Below, in pieces: positions 1 through 5,687 of a stretch of 64,000 bases of DNA. The DNA is taken from assembly GCF_025822245.1 (NCBI RefSeq), contig NZ_JACKTL010000019.1, forward strand, positions 1 to 64,000, given 5' to 3'. Position 1 is the stretch's first letter. Each line of letters starts with the position of its first letter. The stretch is from Mycolicibacterium hodleri (GTDB lineage Bacteria > Actinomycetota > Actinomycetes > Mycobacteriales > Mycobacteriaceae). Below the pieces are notes generated by a model, which did not search any database, was not told the DNA's origin, and saw only the letters and a list, made by a program, of their open reading frames with translations. Made by a program: the position numbers and the translations under genes.

Positions 1-1
1 G

Positions 2-502
2 GCGCCGGCCCCGGACGCCGCGCCCGCCGCAGCCACCGTCCCCGGCCCGGACGGCGCACGCGCGCCGGCGCCCGCGCCCAACTTCGGACCGGACGCACCC
101 ACGACGCAGGACTTCATGTATCCGTCGATCGGCAACGGGTGCGCGTCAGACGGTGGAAACGTACTGGCGGCGGCGATCTCGGTCGCGGGCCCGGCCTCGA
201 TCCCCAAGCCGGGACCCGTCGCCGGCCAGACGGCCTACGTGTTCACCGCGATGGGCACACCCGGTCCGGCCGCCGTTCAGAAGCTCCCGCTGAACGTCAC
301 GTGGGTCAACCTGACCACCGGCAAGTCGGGTACCACCACGCTGAAGCCGCAGGCCGACATCAACCCGGCGGGGCCGACCACGTTGACCGCGATCGCCGAC
401 ACCGGGTCGGGCAGCATCATGTCGACCATCTTCGGTCAGGTCACCACCACCGAGAAGCAGTGCCAGTTCATGCCGACGATCGGGTCGACCGTCGTCCCCT
501 GA
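2..502 (+). CDS. C-terminal part of an exported-looking protein of unknown function
   Basis: The reading frame is already open at the window edge and closes with the TGA at 500-502, so only the last 166 residues are visible. The first 35 or so are an Ala/Pro-rich linker of the kind common in mycobacterial cell-wall and secreted proteins. A compact-looking part follows, beginning near YPSIGNGC, with two cysteines (NGC and KQCQF) that could pair outside the cytoplasm. It is rich in Thr, Gly and Val, suggesting beta structure. The signal peptide, if any, lies upstream of the window. I do not recognise the family. The gene ends in front of a long inverted repeat that separates it from the convergent DUF1059 gene. 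Confidence 0.75.
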   Translation, partial: APAPDAAPAAATVPGPDGARAPAPAPNFGPDAPTTQDFMYPSIGNGCASDGGNVLAAAISVAGPASIPKPGPVAGQTAYVFTAMGTPGPAAVQKLPLNVTWVNLTTGKSGTTTLKPQADINPAGPTTLTAIADTGSGSIMSTIFGQVTTTEKQCQFMPTIGSTVVP

Positions 503-511
503 CCCCTCCGC

Positions 512-566
512 GAAACAGCACTGGCTGTCGTCGAGCCTCGGCATCGACGACAGCCAGTGCTGTTTC
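512..566. terminator. bidirectional hairpin between convergent genes
   Basis: Perfect 22-bp arms (512-533 and 545-566, beginning GAAACAGCACTGG) flank an 11-nt loop. There is no clear U-tract on either side, which is common for mycobacterial terminators. It lies between the stop of the upstream gene at 502 and the convergent gene ending at 576, so it probably ends both transcripts. Confidence 0.75.
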
Positions 567-575
567 GGTGGCCGG

Positions 576-725
576 TCAGTAGGCCATGAAGAGGATCATC
601 TCGCGGTCGTACTCCCGGCCCGGGTGCGCTTCGGAGAGATGCGACTGAGCCTTCTCGACGAGGTCGTCCTCGTCGGTGCCGACAATGGCCTCGCCGCAGG
701 GACAGCTCAAGTGTGTTTTCGCCAT
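576..725 (-). CDS. DUF1059 small protein (49 aa)
   Basis: A 49-residue protein beginning MAKTHLSCPCGEAIVG and ending REMILFMAY. The CPC motif near the N-terminus, the central DEDDLVEKAQSHL helix and the His in SEAHPG match the DUF1059 family of small, probably metal-binding proteins. Function is unknown. It starts at ATG 725 (complement) just downstream of the HhH-GPD gene on the same strand (5 nt between that gene's stop and this ATG), so the two are probably co-transcribed. Because the HhH-GPD gene now carries an element-supplied 5' end, this small gene may also be under element control. It ends before the 512-566 hairpin. Confidence 0.8.
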   Translation of the reverse strand: MAKTHLSCPCGEAIVGTDEDDLVEKAQSHLSEAHPGREYDREMILFMAY

Positions 726-729
726 GCCA

Positions 730-1398
730 TCACGATCCCACAGCCCCGGCCTTCGCCGCCGCCTTGGCGGCCTTCTTGTACGAGCGCACCTTCTCCAGCG
801 AGCCCTGGTCCACCACGTCGGCCACCGACATGTGCGTGCCGGCCTTGCCGTAGTCGCCGGCCGCCGCGCGCCAGCCCTCGGGGGTGACGCCGTACTGCTT
901 GCCCAGCAGCGCGAGGAAGATCTTGGCCTTCTGCTCCCCGAAGCCGGGCAGTGCCTTCAGCCGGCGCAACACCTCGGCGCCGTCGGGGTCGCCGGCGGTC
1001 CAGAGCGCCACGACGTCGCCGTCGTACTCGTCGACGACGGTCTGCGCCAGCGTCTGCAGTCGCTTGGCCATCGAGCCCGGGAACCGGTGCACCGCAGGCT
1101 TTTCGGAGAACAACGCGACGAAGGCGTCCGGGTCGTAGTCGGCAATCGCGCGGGCGTCCACGCCGCCCATCCGCTCGGCCAGCTTCTGCGGGCCGGCGAA
1201 TGCGACCTCCATCGGAATCTGCTGAGAGGTGACAACACGATTGCGAACCAGGCGATCGGCGATCTTCTTCGGCCCCCTGAAGGCGACTTCGAGGGGGATC
1301 TGTTGGTCGAGAGCCATTCCGACCATCAGCGCGAAGGGGCTTTCCGACAGGAGTTCGTCGGCCTCTTGCTCTTGGGCGAGCCAGAGATTATTCGCCAT
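730..1398 (-). CDS. HhH-GPD base-excision repair protein, chimeric 5' end supplied by the integrated element
   Basis: A 222-residue protein of the HhH-GPD family (DNA glycosylase-like). The helix-hairpin-helix is at about residues 147-161 (LKALPGFGEQKAKIF) and the C-terminus is Lys/Ala-rich. Codons 61-222 are host sequence. Codons 1-58 lie inside the mobile element, and the att core encodes Q59-Q60. Residues 1-50 of the element part copy the displaced host N-terminus (SPFALMVGMALDQQ versus host NPFALLVGMMLDQQ) and run on into IPLEVAFRGPKKIADRL. After an 8-residue linker the host version IPMEVAFAGPQKLAERM follows, so the chimera has an internal duplication and is 28 residues longer than the inferred 194-residue native protein. 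An AGGGCAG ribosome-binding site precedes ATG 1398. Whether the chimera is active cannot be judged from sequence. Confidence 0.88.
   Translation of the reverse strand: MANNLWLAQEQEADELLSESPFALMVGMALDQQIPLEVAFRGPKKIADRLVRNRVVTSQQIPMEVAFAGPQKLAERMGGVDARAIADYDPDAFVALFSEKPAVHRFPGSMAKRLQTLAQTVVDEYDGDVVALWTAGDPDGAEVLRRLKALPGFGEQKAKIFLALLGKQYGVTPEGWRAAAGDYGKAGTHMSVADVVDQGSLEKVRSYKKAAKAAAKAGAVGS
1219..1234. other. attL (core plus one attP arm)
   Basis: Core CTGCTGA at 1219-1225 followed inside the element by G and the arm AGGTGACA (1227-1234). The arm is the exact reverse complement of TGTCACCT at the other end of the element. Everything below 1219 is host HhH-GPD coding sequence. Confidence 0.85.
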
Positions 1399-1439
1399 AC
1401 GGGCTGCCCTAACCTTTCAACAACAGGAGACAACAGAAG

Positions 1440-1703
1440 ATGACAAACAATGTATCGGTGAGCAGGACTGGATGGCTGATCGCCGACGGTGACAACCGGC
1501 GGCTGGAGGTATTGGAGTCGCCTCTTGTGAAGAGCACCAAGCCGATCTATCAGCCTGTGCGCCAGTTCATCGCAGACCACGGTCTCGTCTTGGCCACGCA
1601 GCAGACGTTCCAGGACATCGATTGGATGCTTGGAGAGGTCGAGATGTCGGTCTACGTTCCCCTTGCGTCGCGGAACGCCAGCTACTCAGCAGTGTCTGCG
1701 TGA
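1440..1703 (+). CDS. small element protein of unknown function, first gene at the left end
   Basis: An 87-residue protein (MTNNVSVSRTGWLIADGD...) with a good AGGAG site about 10 nt before the ATG. Its start codon is only 41 bp from the divergent start of the chimeric HhH-GPD gene, so both promoters must overlap this short gap or the coding ends. No recognisable domain; it looks soluble and mildly acidic. Position next to the attachment site makes a recombination directionality factor or a regulator conceivable, but nothing in the sequence proves either. The next gene begins 3 nt after its stop. Confidence 0.65.
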   Translation: MTNNVSVSRTGWLIADGDNRRLEVLESPLVKSTKPIYQPVRQFIADHGLVLATQQTFQDIDWMLGEVEMSVYVPLASRNASYSAVSA

Positions 1704-1705
1704 AC

Positions 1706-2131
1706 ATGGTTTACCCGAGAATCTCTGACGCCGACCGCGCCGAGGTTCAAGCCCGCGCTGAGGTAGGAGCACCTCCAAAAACCAAGCTGGAGCGTTACCG
1801 AGAGGAGCACCCAGGTGAGTTCGCCGGGTGGTACGTCCCGAAAACGGGCGGGTACGTCGTCGCGATCGACAACCTAAAGGTCTATCGAGGCCCGTGCAAG
1901 CACTGCGAGACCGGAGTGGTTACAACCGTTCGCAAGCTTTCGATCAGGCAGCAAGCCGGGTACGCGAGTGCATTGGGCGGGGGTCGGTGGCCCGAGACCT
2001 GCTCGGATTGCCAGGTTCGCAAAGCCGAAAAGCACGCCGATGACGCCAGACGTCGGATGCGGCGAGCAAGGACGGGATCACCCCCAGACCGTCGGAGGCG
2101 GGAGAATAAAGAGCTCCCTCCGCACCTCTGA
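1706..2131 (+). CDS. zinc-ribbon-like element protein (141 aa)
   Basis: Start chosen at ATG 1706, two nucleotides after the previous stop, rather than the longer frame that overlaps the upstream gene. Two CxxC pairs (C64/C67 in CKHC and C99/C102 in CSDC) are spaced like a zinc ribbon. The C-terminus from about residue 105 is strongly basic (RRRMRRARTG, RRRRENK), which suggests nucleic-acid binding. The middle GWYVPKTGGYVVAIDNLKVY looks like a small beta unit. No family name can be given. It probably forms an operon with the 1440 gene and may be a regulatory or replication accessory protein of the element. Confidence 0.65.
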   Translation: MVYPRISDADRAEVQARAEVGAPPKTKLERYREEHPGEFAGWYVPKTGGYVVAIDNLKVYRGPCKHCETGVVTTVRKLSIRQQAGYASALGGGRWPETCSDCQVRKAEKHADDARRRMRRARTGSPPDRRRRENKELPPHL

Positions 2132-2139
2132 CCAGCAAC

Positions 2140-2187
2140 CTCGTTCCAAACTTATACCCTTATCTCGTTCCAAACTTATACCCTTAT
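2140..2187. repeat. two perfect tandem 24-bp repeats
   Basis: The unit begins CTCGTTCCAAACTTATACCC and ends TTAT; copies are at 2140-2163 and 2164-2187 with no spacer. It is much more AT-rich than its surroundings. It could be a repressor operator or an origin-associated iteron. It is not a CRISPR because there is no spacer and there are only two units. Confidence 0.8.
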
Positions 2188-2297
2188 AGTGAGGGACAAA
2201 GCGGTCCCGACCGCAAAAACTTCCGCTGTGTTTCCTGCGAAGTCCGCAGCGGTGAGTGGGAGTCGGTGAATCGGCTCCGTTCCCTTGGGTGGGAATC

Positions 2298-2349
2298 GAG
2301 AGGCCCTCGGTTGAGTCCATGAGGCCGACCGGGGGTCTCTCCGCTTTTT
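2298..2349 (+). terminator. intrinsic terminator or attenuator upstream of the replication genes
   Basis: The 14-bp stem (2298-2311 with 2328-2341, GAGAGGCCCTCGGT against ACCGGGGGTCTCTC) uses two G-U wobbles, has a 16-nt loop and is followed by TTTTT at 2345-2349. A U-tract this clear is unusual in mycobacteria. It faces + strand transcripts heading towards 2446. Confidence 0.7.
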
Positions 2350-2445
2350 GACCTAAATCAGTCCGATCGGACACAGAAACCGCCTGTCTGTGGCAGGCGT
2401 CCCACCGATGGCTCGTCAGAGGCGAGCCTGGAAGCGAAGCACACG

Positions 2446-2595
2446 ATGCACGGCAACGCCTGCACCAAACACCCCCGCGACGAATCGCGGTCCCGCTGCA
2501 TGCACTGCAAGCGCGCTGGCGACCGCCGCTACACGCAAGCCTGCCGAGACGCCCGCCGCAAGCTGATCGCCATCGAGGCCGCTCTAGCCGTCTAA
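2446..2595 (+). CDS. 49-aa zinc-finger-like small protein
   Basis: Reads MHGNACTKHPRDESRSRC and so on. C6, H9, C18 and C21 form a Cx2H...Cx2C pattern able to hold zinc, followed by a basic helix (RRYTQACRDARRKLIAIEAAL). A GGAAG-type site lies about 10 nt upstream of ATG 2446. An overlapping 51-codon frame starts at 2408, but it encodes low-complexity Ala/Thr-rich sequence and has no zinc pattern, so I prefer this frame. It lies in the replication end of the element and may bind DNA or RNA. Function unknown. Confidence 0.55.
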   Translation: MHGNACTKHPRDESRSRCMHCKRAGDRRYTQACRDARRKLIAIEAALAV

Positions 2596-2712
2596 CGGCC
2601 CCTGATTTGCCGTCCCAGAACAACGGAGACGGACGAACGCAGCCACCTGAAGTGGTTGTGCCCCAATGAATGCCGAGCCCAGGTGGCAGGCATACCCTCC
2701 GAGGAGAAACGA

Positions 2713-2946
2713 ATGTACGACGAAGAGTTCGATCCTGCCCGCGCAGAGCGGCTGATTGTCAGCCTCCGGATCGAGAACCGTCAGTTGAAGGCTCGGATAC
2801 GAGCCGCGGATCGGCTGTCGGCGCTGGAACTGCCCGCGAAGTGGCAGAAGAAGTTCGCCGAGATCCGACGGCAGAACGCCAAGTACCGGACTGAACGCAA
2901 CGAGGCACGCGCCGACCTGGCCGCACTGCGCGCCGAGCGTGTCTGA
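2713..2946 (+). CDS. coiled-coil small protein upstream of the initiator
   Basis: A 77-residue, highly charged helical protein. ATG 2713 is preceded by GAGGAG at the right distance, which decides against a longer TTG-started frame. Residues 10-35 and 45-77 have the heptad-like pattern of a coiled coil. The C-terminal stretch NAKYRTERNEARADLAALRA is very like REARYRTERNAAREELAAAN in the scaffold-like gene at 4153, pointing to a shared module. Its TGA overlaps the ATG of the next gene (TGATG at 2944-2948), so translation is probably coupled to the initiator. It may be a partner of the initiator; this is inference. Confidence 0.7.
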   Translation: MYDEEFDPARAERLIVSLRIENRQLKARIRAADRLSALELPAKWQKKFAEIRRQNAKYRTERNEARADLAALRAERV

Positions 2947-3716
2947 TGACGTTCTCCAAACTCACCTGGCACAAGCGGACTCACGGCCATGAGTTCACCG
3001 GGGCTGAGTTCCGCGTGCTGATGTCAATCTTCGATCACTCTGACGAGCGTGGCCGGAAGTCACACCCCGGCCTGAAGCTGCTGATGACCGAGACCGGTTA
3101 CGGCAAGACTGCCGTCTCCGAGGCGCTGACGGTGCTGCAGGAGCGCGGATGGATCACCCAGACCCGCAAGGGCTCGGGCACTTCGGGAAAAACCTCGGTC
3201 TACGAGCTGGTCCCAGAAGCGCCGAGTAGTACCGCTGGAACGGTATTACCTCGAGAGGGAAGTAGTACCGCTGGAGCGGAGCAACCCAGCGAGGTTGGTC
3301 CGGTGGAGCGAACCAGTTGGTCCGCTGGAGCGGACTCAGTAGGACCGCTGGAGCGAACACCTACAGATCCTGGATCAGATCCTGGATCAGATCCAGGATC
3401 AGATCCCTTTAGATCAGATCAGAGAGAGGTTCGGTATTCACCGAACCATCGAGAGGATCCTTTCGAGACCGCTCCCTACGGGCGGTCTCTAGCGGTTGAG
3501 GGAAGAAATGAGGCACCGAACAACGGTGCCGATAGTCGGGGCCGAGAAGGCCGCTCCCGTGAGGCCGCCTCATCGTCGGGAGCCGAACATCCTTTCGGCC
3601 CGGCTGAACCTGCAACCGCAAGCTTCGACTGGTCGCAGTACGAATCAGGAGATGACCGAGACATGAGCGAGAAGGCCCAACGCATTCGAGCACGCAGACC
3701 GTTCTGGTCCAACTGA
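2946..3716 (+). CDS. winged-helix replication-initiator-like protein with origin iterons in its own gene
   Basis: 256 residues. Residues 1-93 form a winged helix-turn-helix like those at the N-terminus of phage and plasmid initiators (GAEFRVLMSIFDHSDERG; KTAVSEALTVLQERGWITQTRKGSG). Residues 94-165 are a low-complexity linker with repeated SSTAG, GPxERT and DPGS units. The linker DNA contains iterons and tandem repeats rather than conserved protein. The C-terminal third is charged and shows no domain, so a helicase-loader role cannot be shown. Lambda O and several phage initiators carry the origin inside the gene in the same way. The alternative is a transcriptional regulator that binds repeated operators in its own gene. 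The start overlaps the preceding stop. Confidence 0.75.
   Translation: MTFSKLTWHKRTHGHEFTGAEFRVLMSIFDHSDERGRKSHPGLKLLMTETGYGKTAVSEALTVLQERGWITQTRKGSGTSGKTSVYELVPEAPSSTAGTVLPREGSSTAGAEQPSEVGPVERTSWSAGADSVGPLERTPTDPGSDPGSDPGSDPFRSDQREVRYSPNHREDPFETAPYGRSLAVEGRNEAPNNGADSRGREGRSREAASSSGAEHPFGPAEPATASFDWSQYESGDDRDMSEKAQRIRARRPFWSN
3225..3530. other. candidate replication origin: five iterons, 12-bp tandem repeats and hairpins inside the initiator gene
   Basis: Five copies of a (A/T)CCGCTGGAGCG-type unit begin at 3231, 3267, 3299, 3321 and 3344. The best copy, at 3320-3335, is the near-palindrome GTCCGCTGGAGCGGAC. Next come three 12-bp tandem units, AGATCCTGGATC or its one-base variant, at 3365-3400, and a GATC-rich run to about 3421. 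Inverted repeats follow at 3428-3447 (GGTTCGGT/ACCGAACC), 3465-3489 (GAGACCGC/GCGGTCTC) and 3512-3530 (GGCACCG/CGGTGCC). Iterons followed by a lower-GC repeat run within an initiator gene is the classical layout of an initiator-dependent origin. Confidence 0.65.
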
Positions 3717-3737
3717 CTCAACCGCAGCACCTACCCG

Positions 3738-3763
3738 GAGCCCTGGCCTGACAGCCGGGGCTC
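3738..3763 (+). terminator. hairpin after the initiator gene
   Basis: GAGCCCTGGC (3738-3747) pairs with GCCGGGGCTC (3754-3763) with one G-U pair and a 6-nt loop, followed by a weak pyrimidine run TCGTCATTTC. It lies 22 bp after the initiator stop and before the next translation unit. Confidence 0.6.
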
Positions 3764-3824
3764 TCGTCATTTCAGGCTCGGCAACCGCCGAGCTTGACAC
3801 CCACCCAAGAGGAGCGAGCACCAC

Positions 3825-4004
3825 ATGGAAGACCCAATCGCAGAGGCATCCATCGAGGCTGCCGAGCACGGAGCCCCACCGAAGGTGTGGCACGCCGGCC
3901 CGGAGGCCGTGATCCAGTTGGCCGACGGCAATGGCCATCTGCTGACAGGCGCAACCGTCACAGCGTGGGAACTGCCTGACGTGATGACCGGACGCAGCGA
4001 GTGA
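3825..4004 (+). CDS. 59-aa element protein, first of an overlapping gene chain
   Basis: Reads MEDPIAEASIEAAEHG and ends DVMTGRSE. A strong AAGAGGAG site lies just upstream of ATG 3825. The product is acidic with a small predicted beta region (PKVWHAGPEAVIQLADGNGHLL). No family recognised. The final GAGTGA contains the GTG start of the next small gene (GTGA at 4001-4004), a classic termination-reinitiation overlap, so this gene heads a tightly coupled chain leading to the scaffold-like gene. Confidence 0.65.
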   Translation: MEDPIAEASIEAAEHGAPPKVWHAGPEAVIQLADGNGHLLTGATVTAWELPDVMTGRSE

Positions 4005-4156
4005 CCCTTTACTTGGCTTGGGTCGGCTGCAGTTACGTACTAGGGGCCTCGATGCTGTTGACCGACTGGCTCAGCGAGCGGAGGTCGTCCCGGACCCGCC
4101 GCCGAGATCCCCGAAACCCCGGGAACTACACCATCACTGAGGAGCTTTCCGTATGA
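4001..4156 (+). CDS. 51-aa putative membrane microprotein locked between two overlaps
   Basis: Starts at GTG 4001 inside the preceding stop (GTGA) and ends in a TGA (4154-4156) that overlaps the ATG of the next gene (ATGA at 4153-4156). The overlaps at both ends and the open frame make it a likely gene although it is only 51 residues. Residues 2-23 (TLYLAWVGCSYVLGASMLLTDW) form one plausible membrane helix, followed by a basic tail (ERRSSRTRRRDPR). No family recognised. A single-helix protein with a basic inner tail could tether the capsid-assembly genes' products to the membrane, but that is speculation. Confidence 0.55.
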   Translation: MTLYLAWVGCSYVLGASMLLTDWLSERRSSRTRRRDPRNPGNYTITEELSV

Positions 4157-4416
4157 CCGAGACACCCGCCCAGAAACCCTTCCCGAGCTCTGAGAGCCAC
4201 GCTGACGGACTTTCCACCACACCTCTGGGGGACGGGACCGGAGAGCCGCAGAAGGGCAACCGCGAAGCGCGATACCGCACCGAGCGGAATGCAGCCCGGG
4301 AGGAGCTTGCAGCCGCGAATGCTCGCCTAGAACGGATGCAACGATCCGAGGTCGAACGGCTGGCGAGCGAGCATCTGTTCGATGGCGAACGATCTGTTCA
4401 GCCTGAGCGGCAATGA
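4153..4416 (+). CDS. scaffold-like coiled-coil protein, N-terminal part of a frameshifted gene
   Basis: Encodes 87 residues: a disordered Pro/Ser-rich start, then a charged coiled coil (REARYRTERNAAREELAAAN...VERLASEHL). In related actinobacterial phage elements, as I recall them, such a coiled coil runs directly into a segment like the one encoded from 4382 in the next frame. Skipping one base (G4387) joins the two frames as SEHLFDG-NDLFSLSGNE and gives a single protein of about 156 residues. The tail DGERSVQPERQ in the present frame is therefore probably not native. The gene lies directly before the capsid gene, the usual place for a scaffold. A GAGGAG site precedes ATG 4153. Confidence 0.7.
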   Translation: MTETPAQKPFPSSESHADGLSTTPLGDGTGEPQKGNREARYRTERNAAREELAAANARLERMQRSEVERLASEHLFDGERSVQPERQ

Positions 4417-4624
4417 GGTGGCCGACTACCTGACCGACTCAGGAGAGGTGGACACCGAGAAGGTGGCCGCTGACGTCGCCGCCGTCCTGGCCGAGCGGCC
4501 CGGTCTGCGGAGGTTCACTCCCGGATACGACCCGAGCCAAGGCACCGGGGGCCGAGTGCCACTGCAGCGTGAACCGACGCTGGCCGATCTTCTCAAACAG
4601 GCTGGCACGTACCAGCCCTACTGA
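4382..4624 (+). CDS. scaffold-like protein, C-terminal part in the +1 frame
   Basis: An 80-residue frame beginning MANDLFSLSGNEVADYL, with an acidic helical region (GEVDTEKVAADVAAVLAERPGL) and a C-terminal PTLADLLKQAG helix. It overlaps the 4153 frame by 35 nt and has no good ribosome-binding site, so independent initiation is doubtful. It reads best as the second half of the upstream gene after a one-base insertion near 4387, a programmed +1 shift, or a sequencing error. If the ATG is used, expression would depend on coupling to the upstream frame. C-terminal helices of phage scaffolds often contact the capsid protein. Confidence 0.6.
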   Translation: MANDLFSLSGNEVADYLTDSGEVDTEKVAADVAAVLAERPGLRRFTPGYDPSQGTGGRVPLQREPTLADLLKQAGTYQPY

Positions 4625-4686
4625 TCTTTGAGCGCACAGCCGTCTGTGGCGGCTCCGCTCGCAACAAGCCTCTGTGAGGCATCCGA

Positions 4687-4711
4687 GGACCGATCCGAGA
4701 TCGGTCCTTTT
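4687..4711 (+). terminator. hairpin with U-tract in the capsid gene leader
   Basis: GGACCGAT (4687-4694) and ATCGGTCC (4700-4707) form a perfect 8-bp stem with a 5-nt loop followed by TTTT (4708-4711). It sits 35 bp before the capsid start codon and after the scaffold-like gene, so it could limit read-through into the capsid gene or act as an antitermination target. Confidence 0.6.
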
Positions 4712-4745
4712 CCATTGCTACACGACACTCTCAGGGAGAAATCAA

Positions 4746-5567
4746 ATGACCATGCTCCACTCCAATACCGCTGACGCGTTCACTCCCGAGGACTACGGCA
4801 AGGCCGTGGATCTCGCAGTCAAGGCCAACTCGGTCGCGGCCCGTTCCGCGACGGTCGTCGGCACTGACAAGGTCAAGATCAACTTTCCGATTTGGACCGC
4901 CGACCCGGCTGTCGGTTGGTACAACGAGAACGACACCATCGCCGAGACCGACGGTGCGACCGACGAGGTCGAGGTCACCCCGACCAAGACCGCTGGCCTA
5001 ACCCCGATCTCCAACGAGCTGGCCGACGACTCGACTCCCGAAGCCCTGGACCTGATCGCGGCCGGTCTGTCGAACCAGATCACCCGCGCCATCGACGGCG
5101 CATACCTGGCCAACACAACCGCCAAGGGACCGAACGGATTGCTCAGCATCGCCTACACGGGCGTGGAGACCGGTACGAGCCTGGCGAACCTGGACCCGTT
5201 CGTCGCGGCGCGCTTCGCGGCCAAGACCCACGGCTCGGATCTAACTTCGTGGATCGTCTCCCCGGCTCAGGCCGAGGCCCTGAGCAAGCTCAAGGTGGCC
5301 AGCGGCTCGAATCAGTCGTTGATCCAGTTCGTCGAGGACGGCATCACGGTTGCCGGTCTGCCGGTCCTGGTCTCCGATCAGGTCGACGCCAACACCAAGT
5401 TCTGGGGCATCCCCTCGTCGCATGTCGTCCTAGTCATCCGCAAGGGCACCCGCGTGGAGCGGTTCCCGAACGTCCAGAAGGACGGTCAGTGGGTCCGCGC
5501 CGTCTCACGTCTCGGCATCGGGTTTCTGAACCCGGCGGGCGTGGTCCGCGGGTACAAGATCACGTGA
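4746..5567 (+). CDS. HK97-type phage major capsid protein
   Basis: 273 residues from ATG 4746, which has AGGGAG just upstream; the longer frame into the leader has no such site and crosses a terminator. The pattern is that of compact actinophage major capsid proteins: N-terminal helix (TPEDYGKAVDLAVKANSVAA), beta-rich E-loop and P-domain region (KINFPIWTADPAVGWYNENDTIAETDG), spine helix (PEALDLIAAGLSNQITRAIDGAYL) and A-domain (SWIVSPAQAEALSKLKVASG; DGITVAGLPVLVSDQV). There is no N-terminal delta domain of the long HK97 type and no protease gene nearby, so assembly probably relies on a separate scaffold. It would form the satellite's own, possibly smaller, capsid; packaging and tail functions must come from elsewhere. 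Confidence 0.92.
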   Translation: MTMLHSNTADAFTPEDYGKAVDLAVKANSVAARSATVVGTDKVKINFPIWTADPAVGWYNENDTIAETDGATDEVEVTPTKTAGLTPISNELADDSTPEALDLIAAGLSNQITRAIDGAYLANTTAKGPNGLLSIAYTGVETGTSLANLDPFVAARFAAKTHGSDLTSWIVSPAQAEALSKLKVASGSNQSLIQFVEDGITVAGLPVLVSDQVDANTKFWGIPSSHVVLVIRKGTRVERFPNVQKDGQWVRAVSRLGIGFLNPAGVVRGYKIT

Positions 5568-5596
5568 CCGGGATACTGGGCTAAAGGACCAGGGGA

Positions 5597-5624
5597 GGTC
5601 CCAGCCTCTTTTGAGGCTGGGGCC
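5597..5624. terminator. bidirectional hairpin between capsid and SPW-repeat genes
   Basis: CCCAGCCTC (5600-5608) and GAGGCTGGG (5613-5621) pair perfectly across TTTT, with GG(T)C/GGCC extension. It is followed by CTTCT on the + strand and lies between convergent genes ending at 5567 and 5688. Confidence 0.7.
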
Positions 5625-5687
5625 TTCTAGCCTCTCAGGCGCACGACCCAAAGGGCGACGCCTTGTGACACTTTCCAGAGCGCACGG

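Larger units (their letters stand above)
2132..2445. other. non-coding control region of the element
   Basis: No convincing gene lies here. It holds a tandem 24-bp repeat (2140-2187), an AT-richer stretch just after it, and a strong intrinsic terminator (2298-2349). The layout (repeat, short transcribed leader, terminator, then the replication genes) would suit an operator plus attenuator, or a short non-coding RNA ended by the terminator. Confidence 0.5.

Noticed and set aside
2140..2187. Possible CRISPR array
   Set aside because: Only two units, directly abutting, without spacers and without cas genes.
2408..2563. 51-codon frame overlapping the zinc-finger microprotein
   Set aside because: Encodes Ala/Thr/Pro low-complexity sequence. 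The 2446 frame has a coherent Cys/His pattern.
3365..3412. GATC-rich tandem repeats as a CRISPR or microsatellite expansion
   Set aside because: The unit is 12 bp, in frame with the initiator linker, and lies beside iterons. An origin-associated repeat explains it better.
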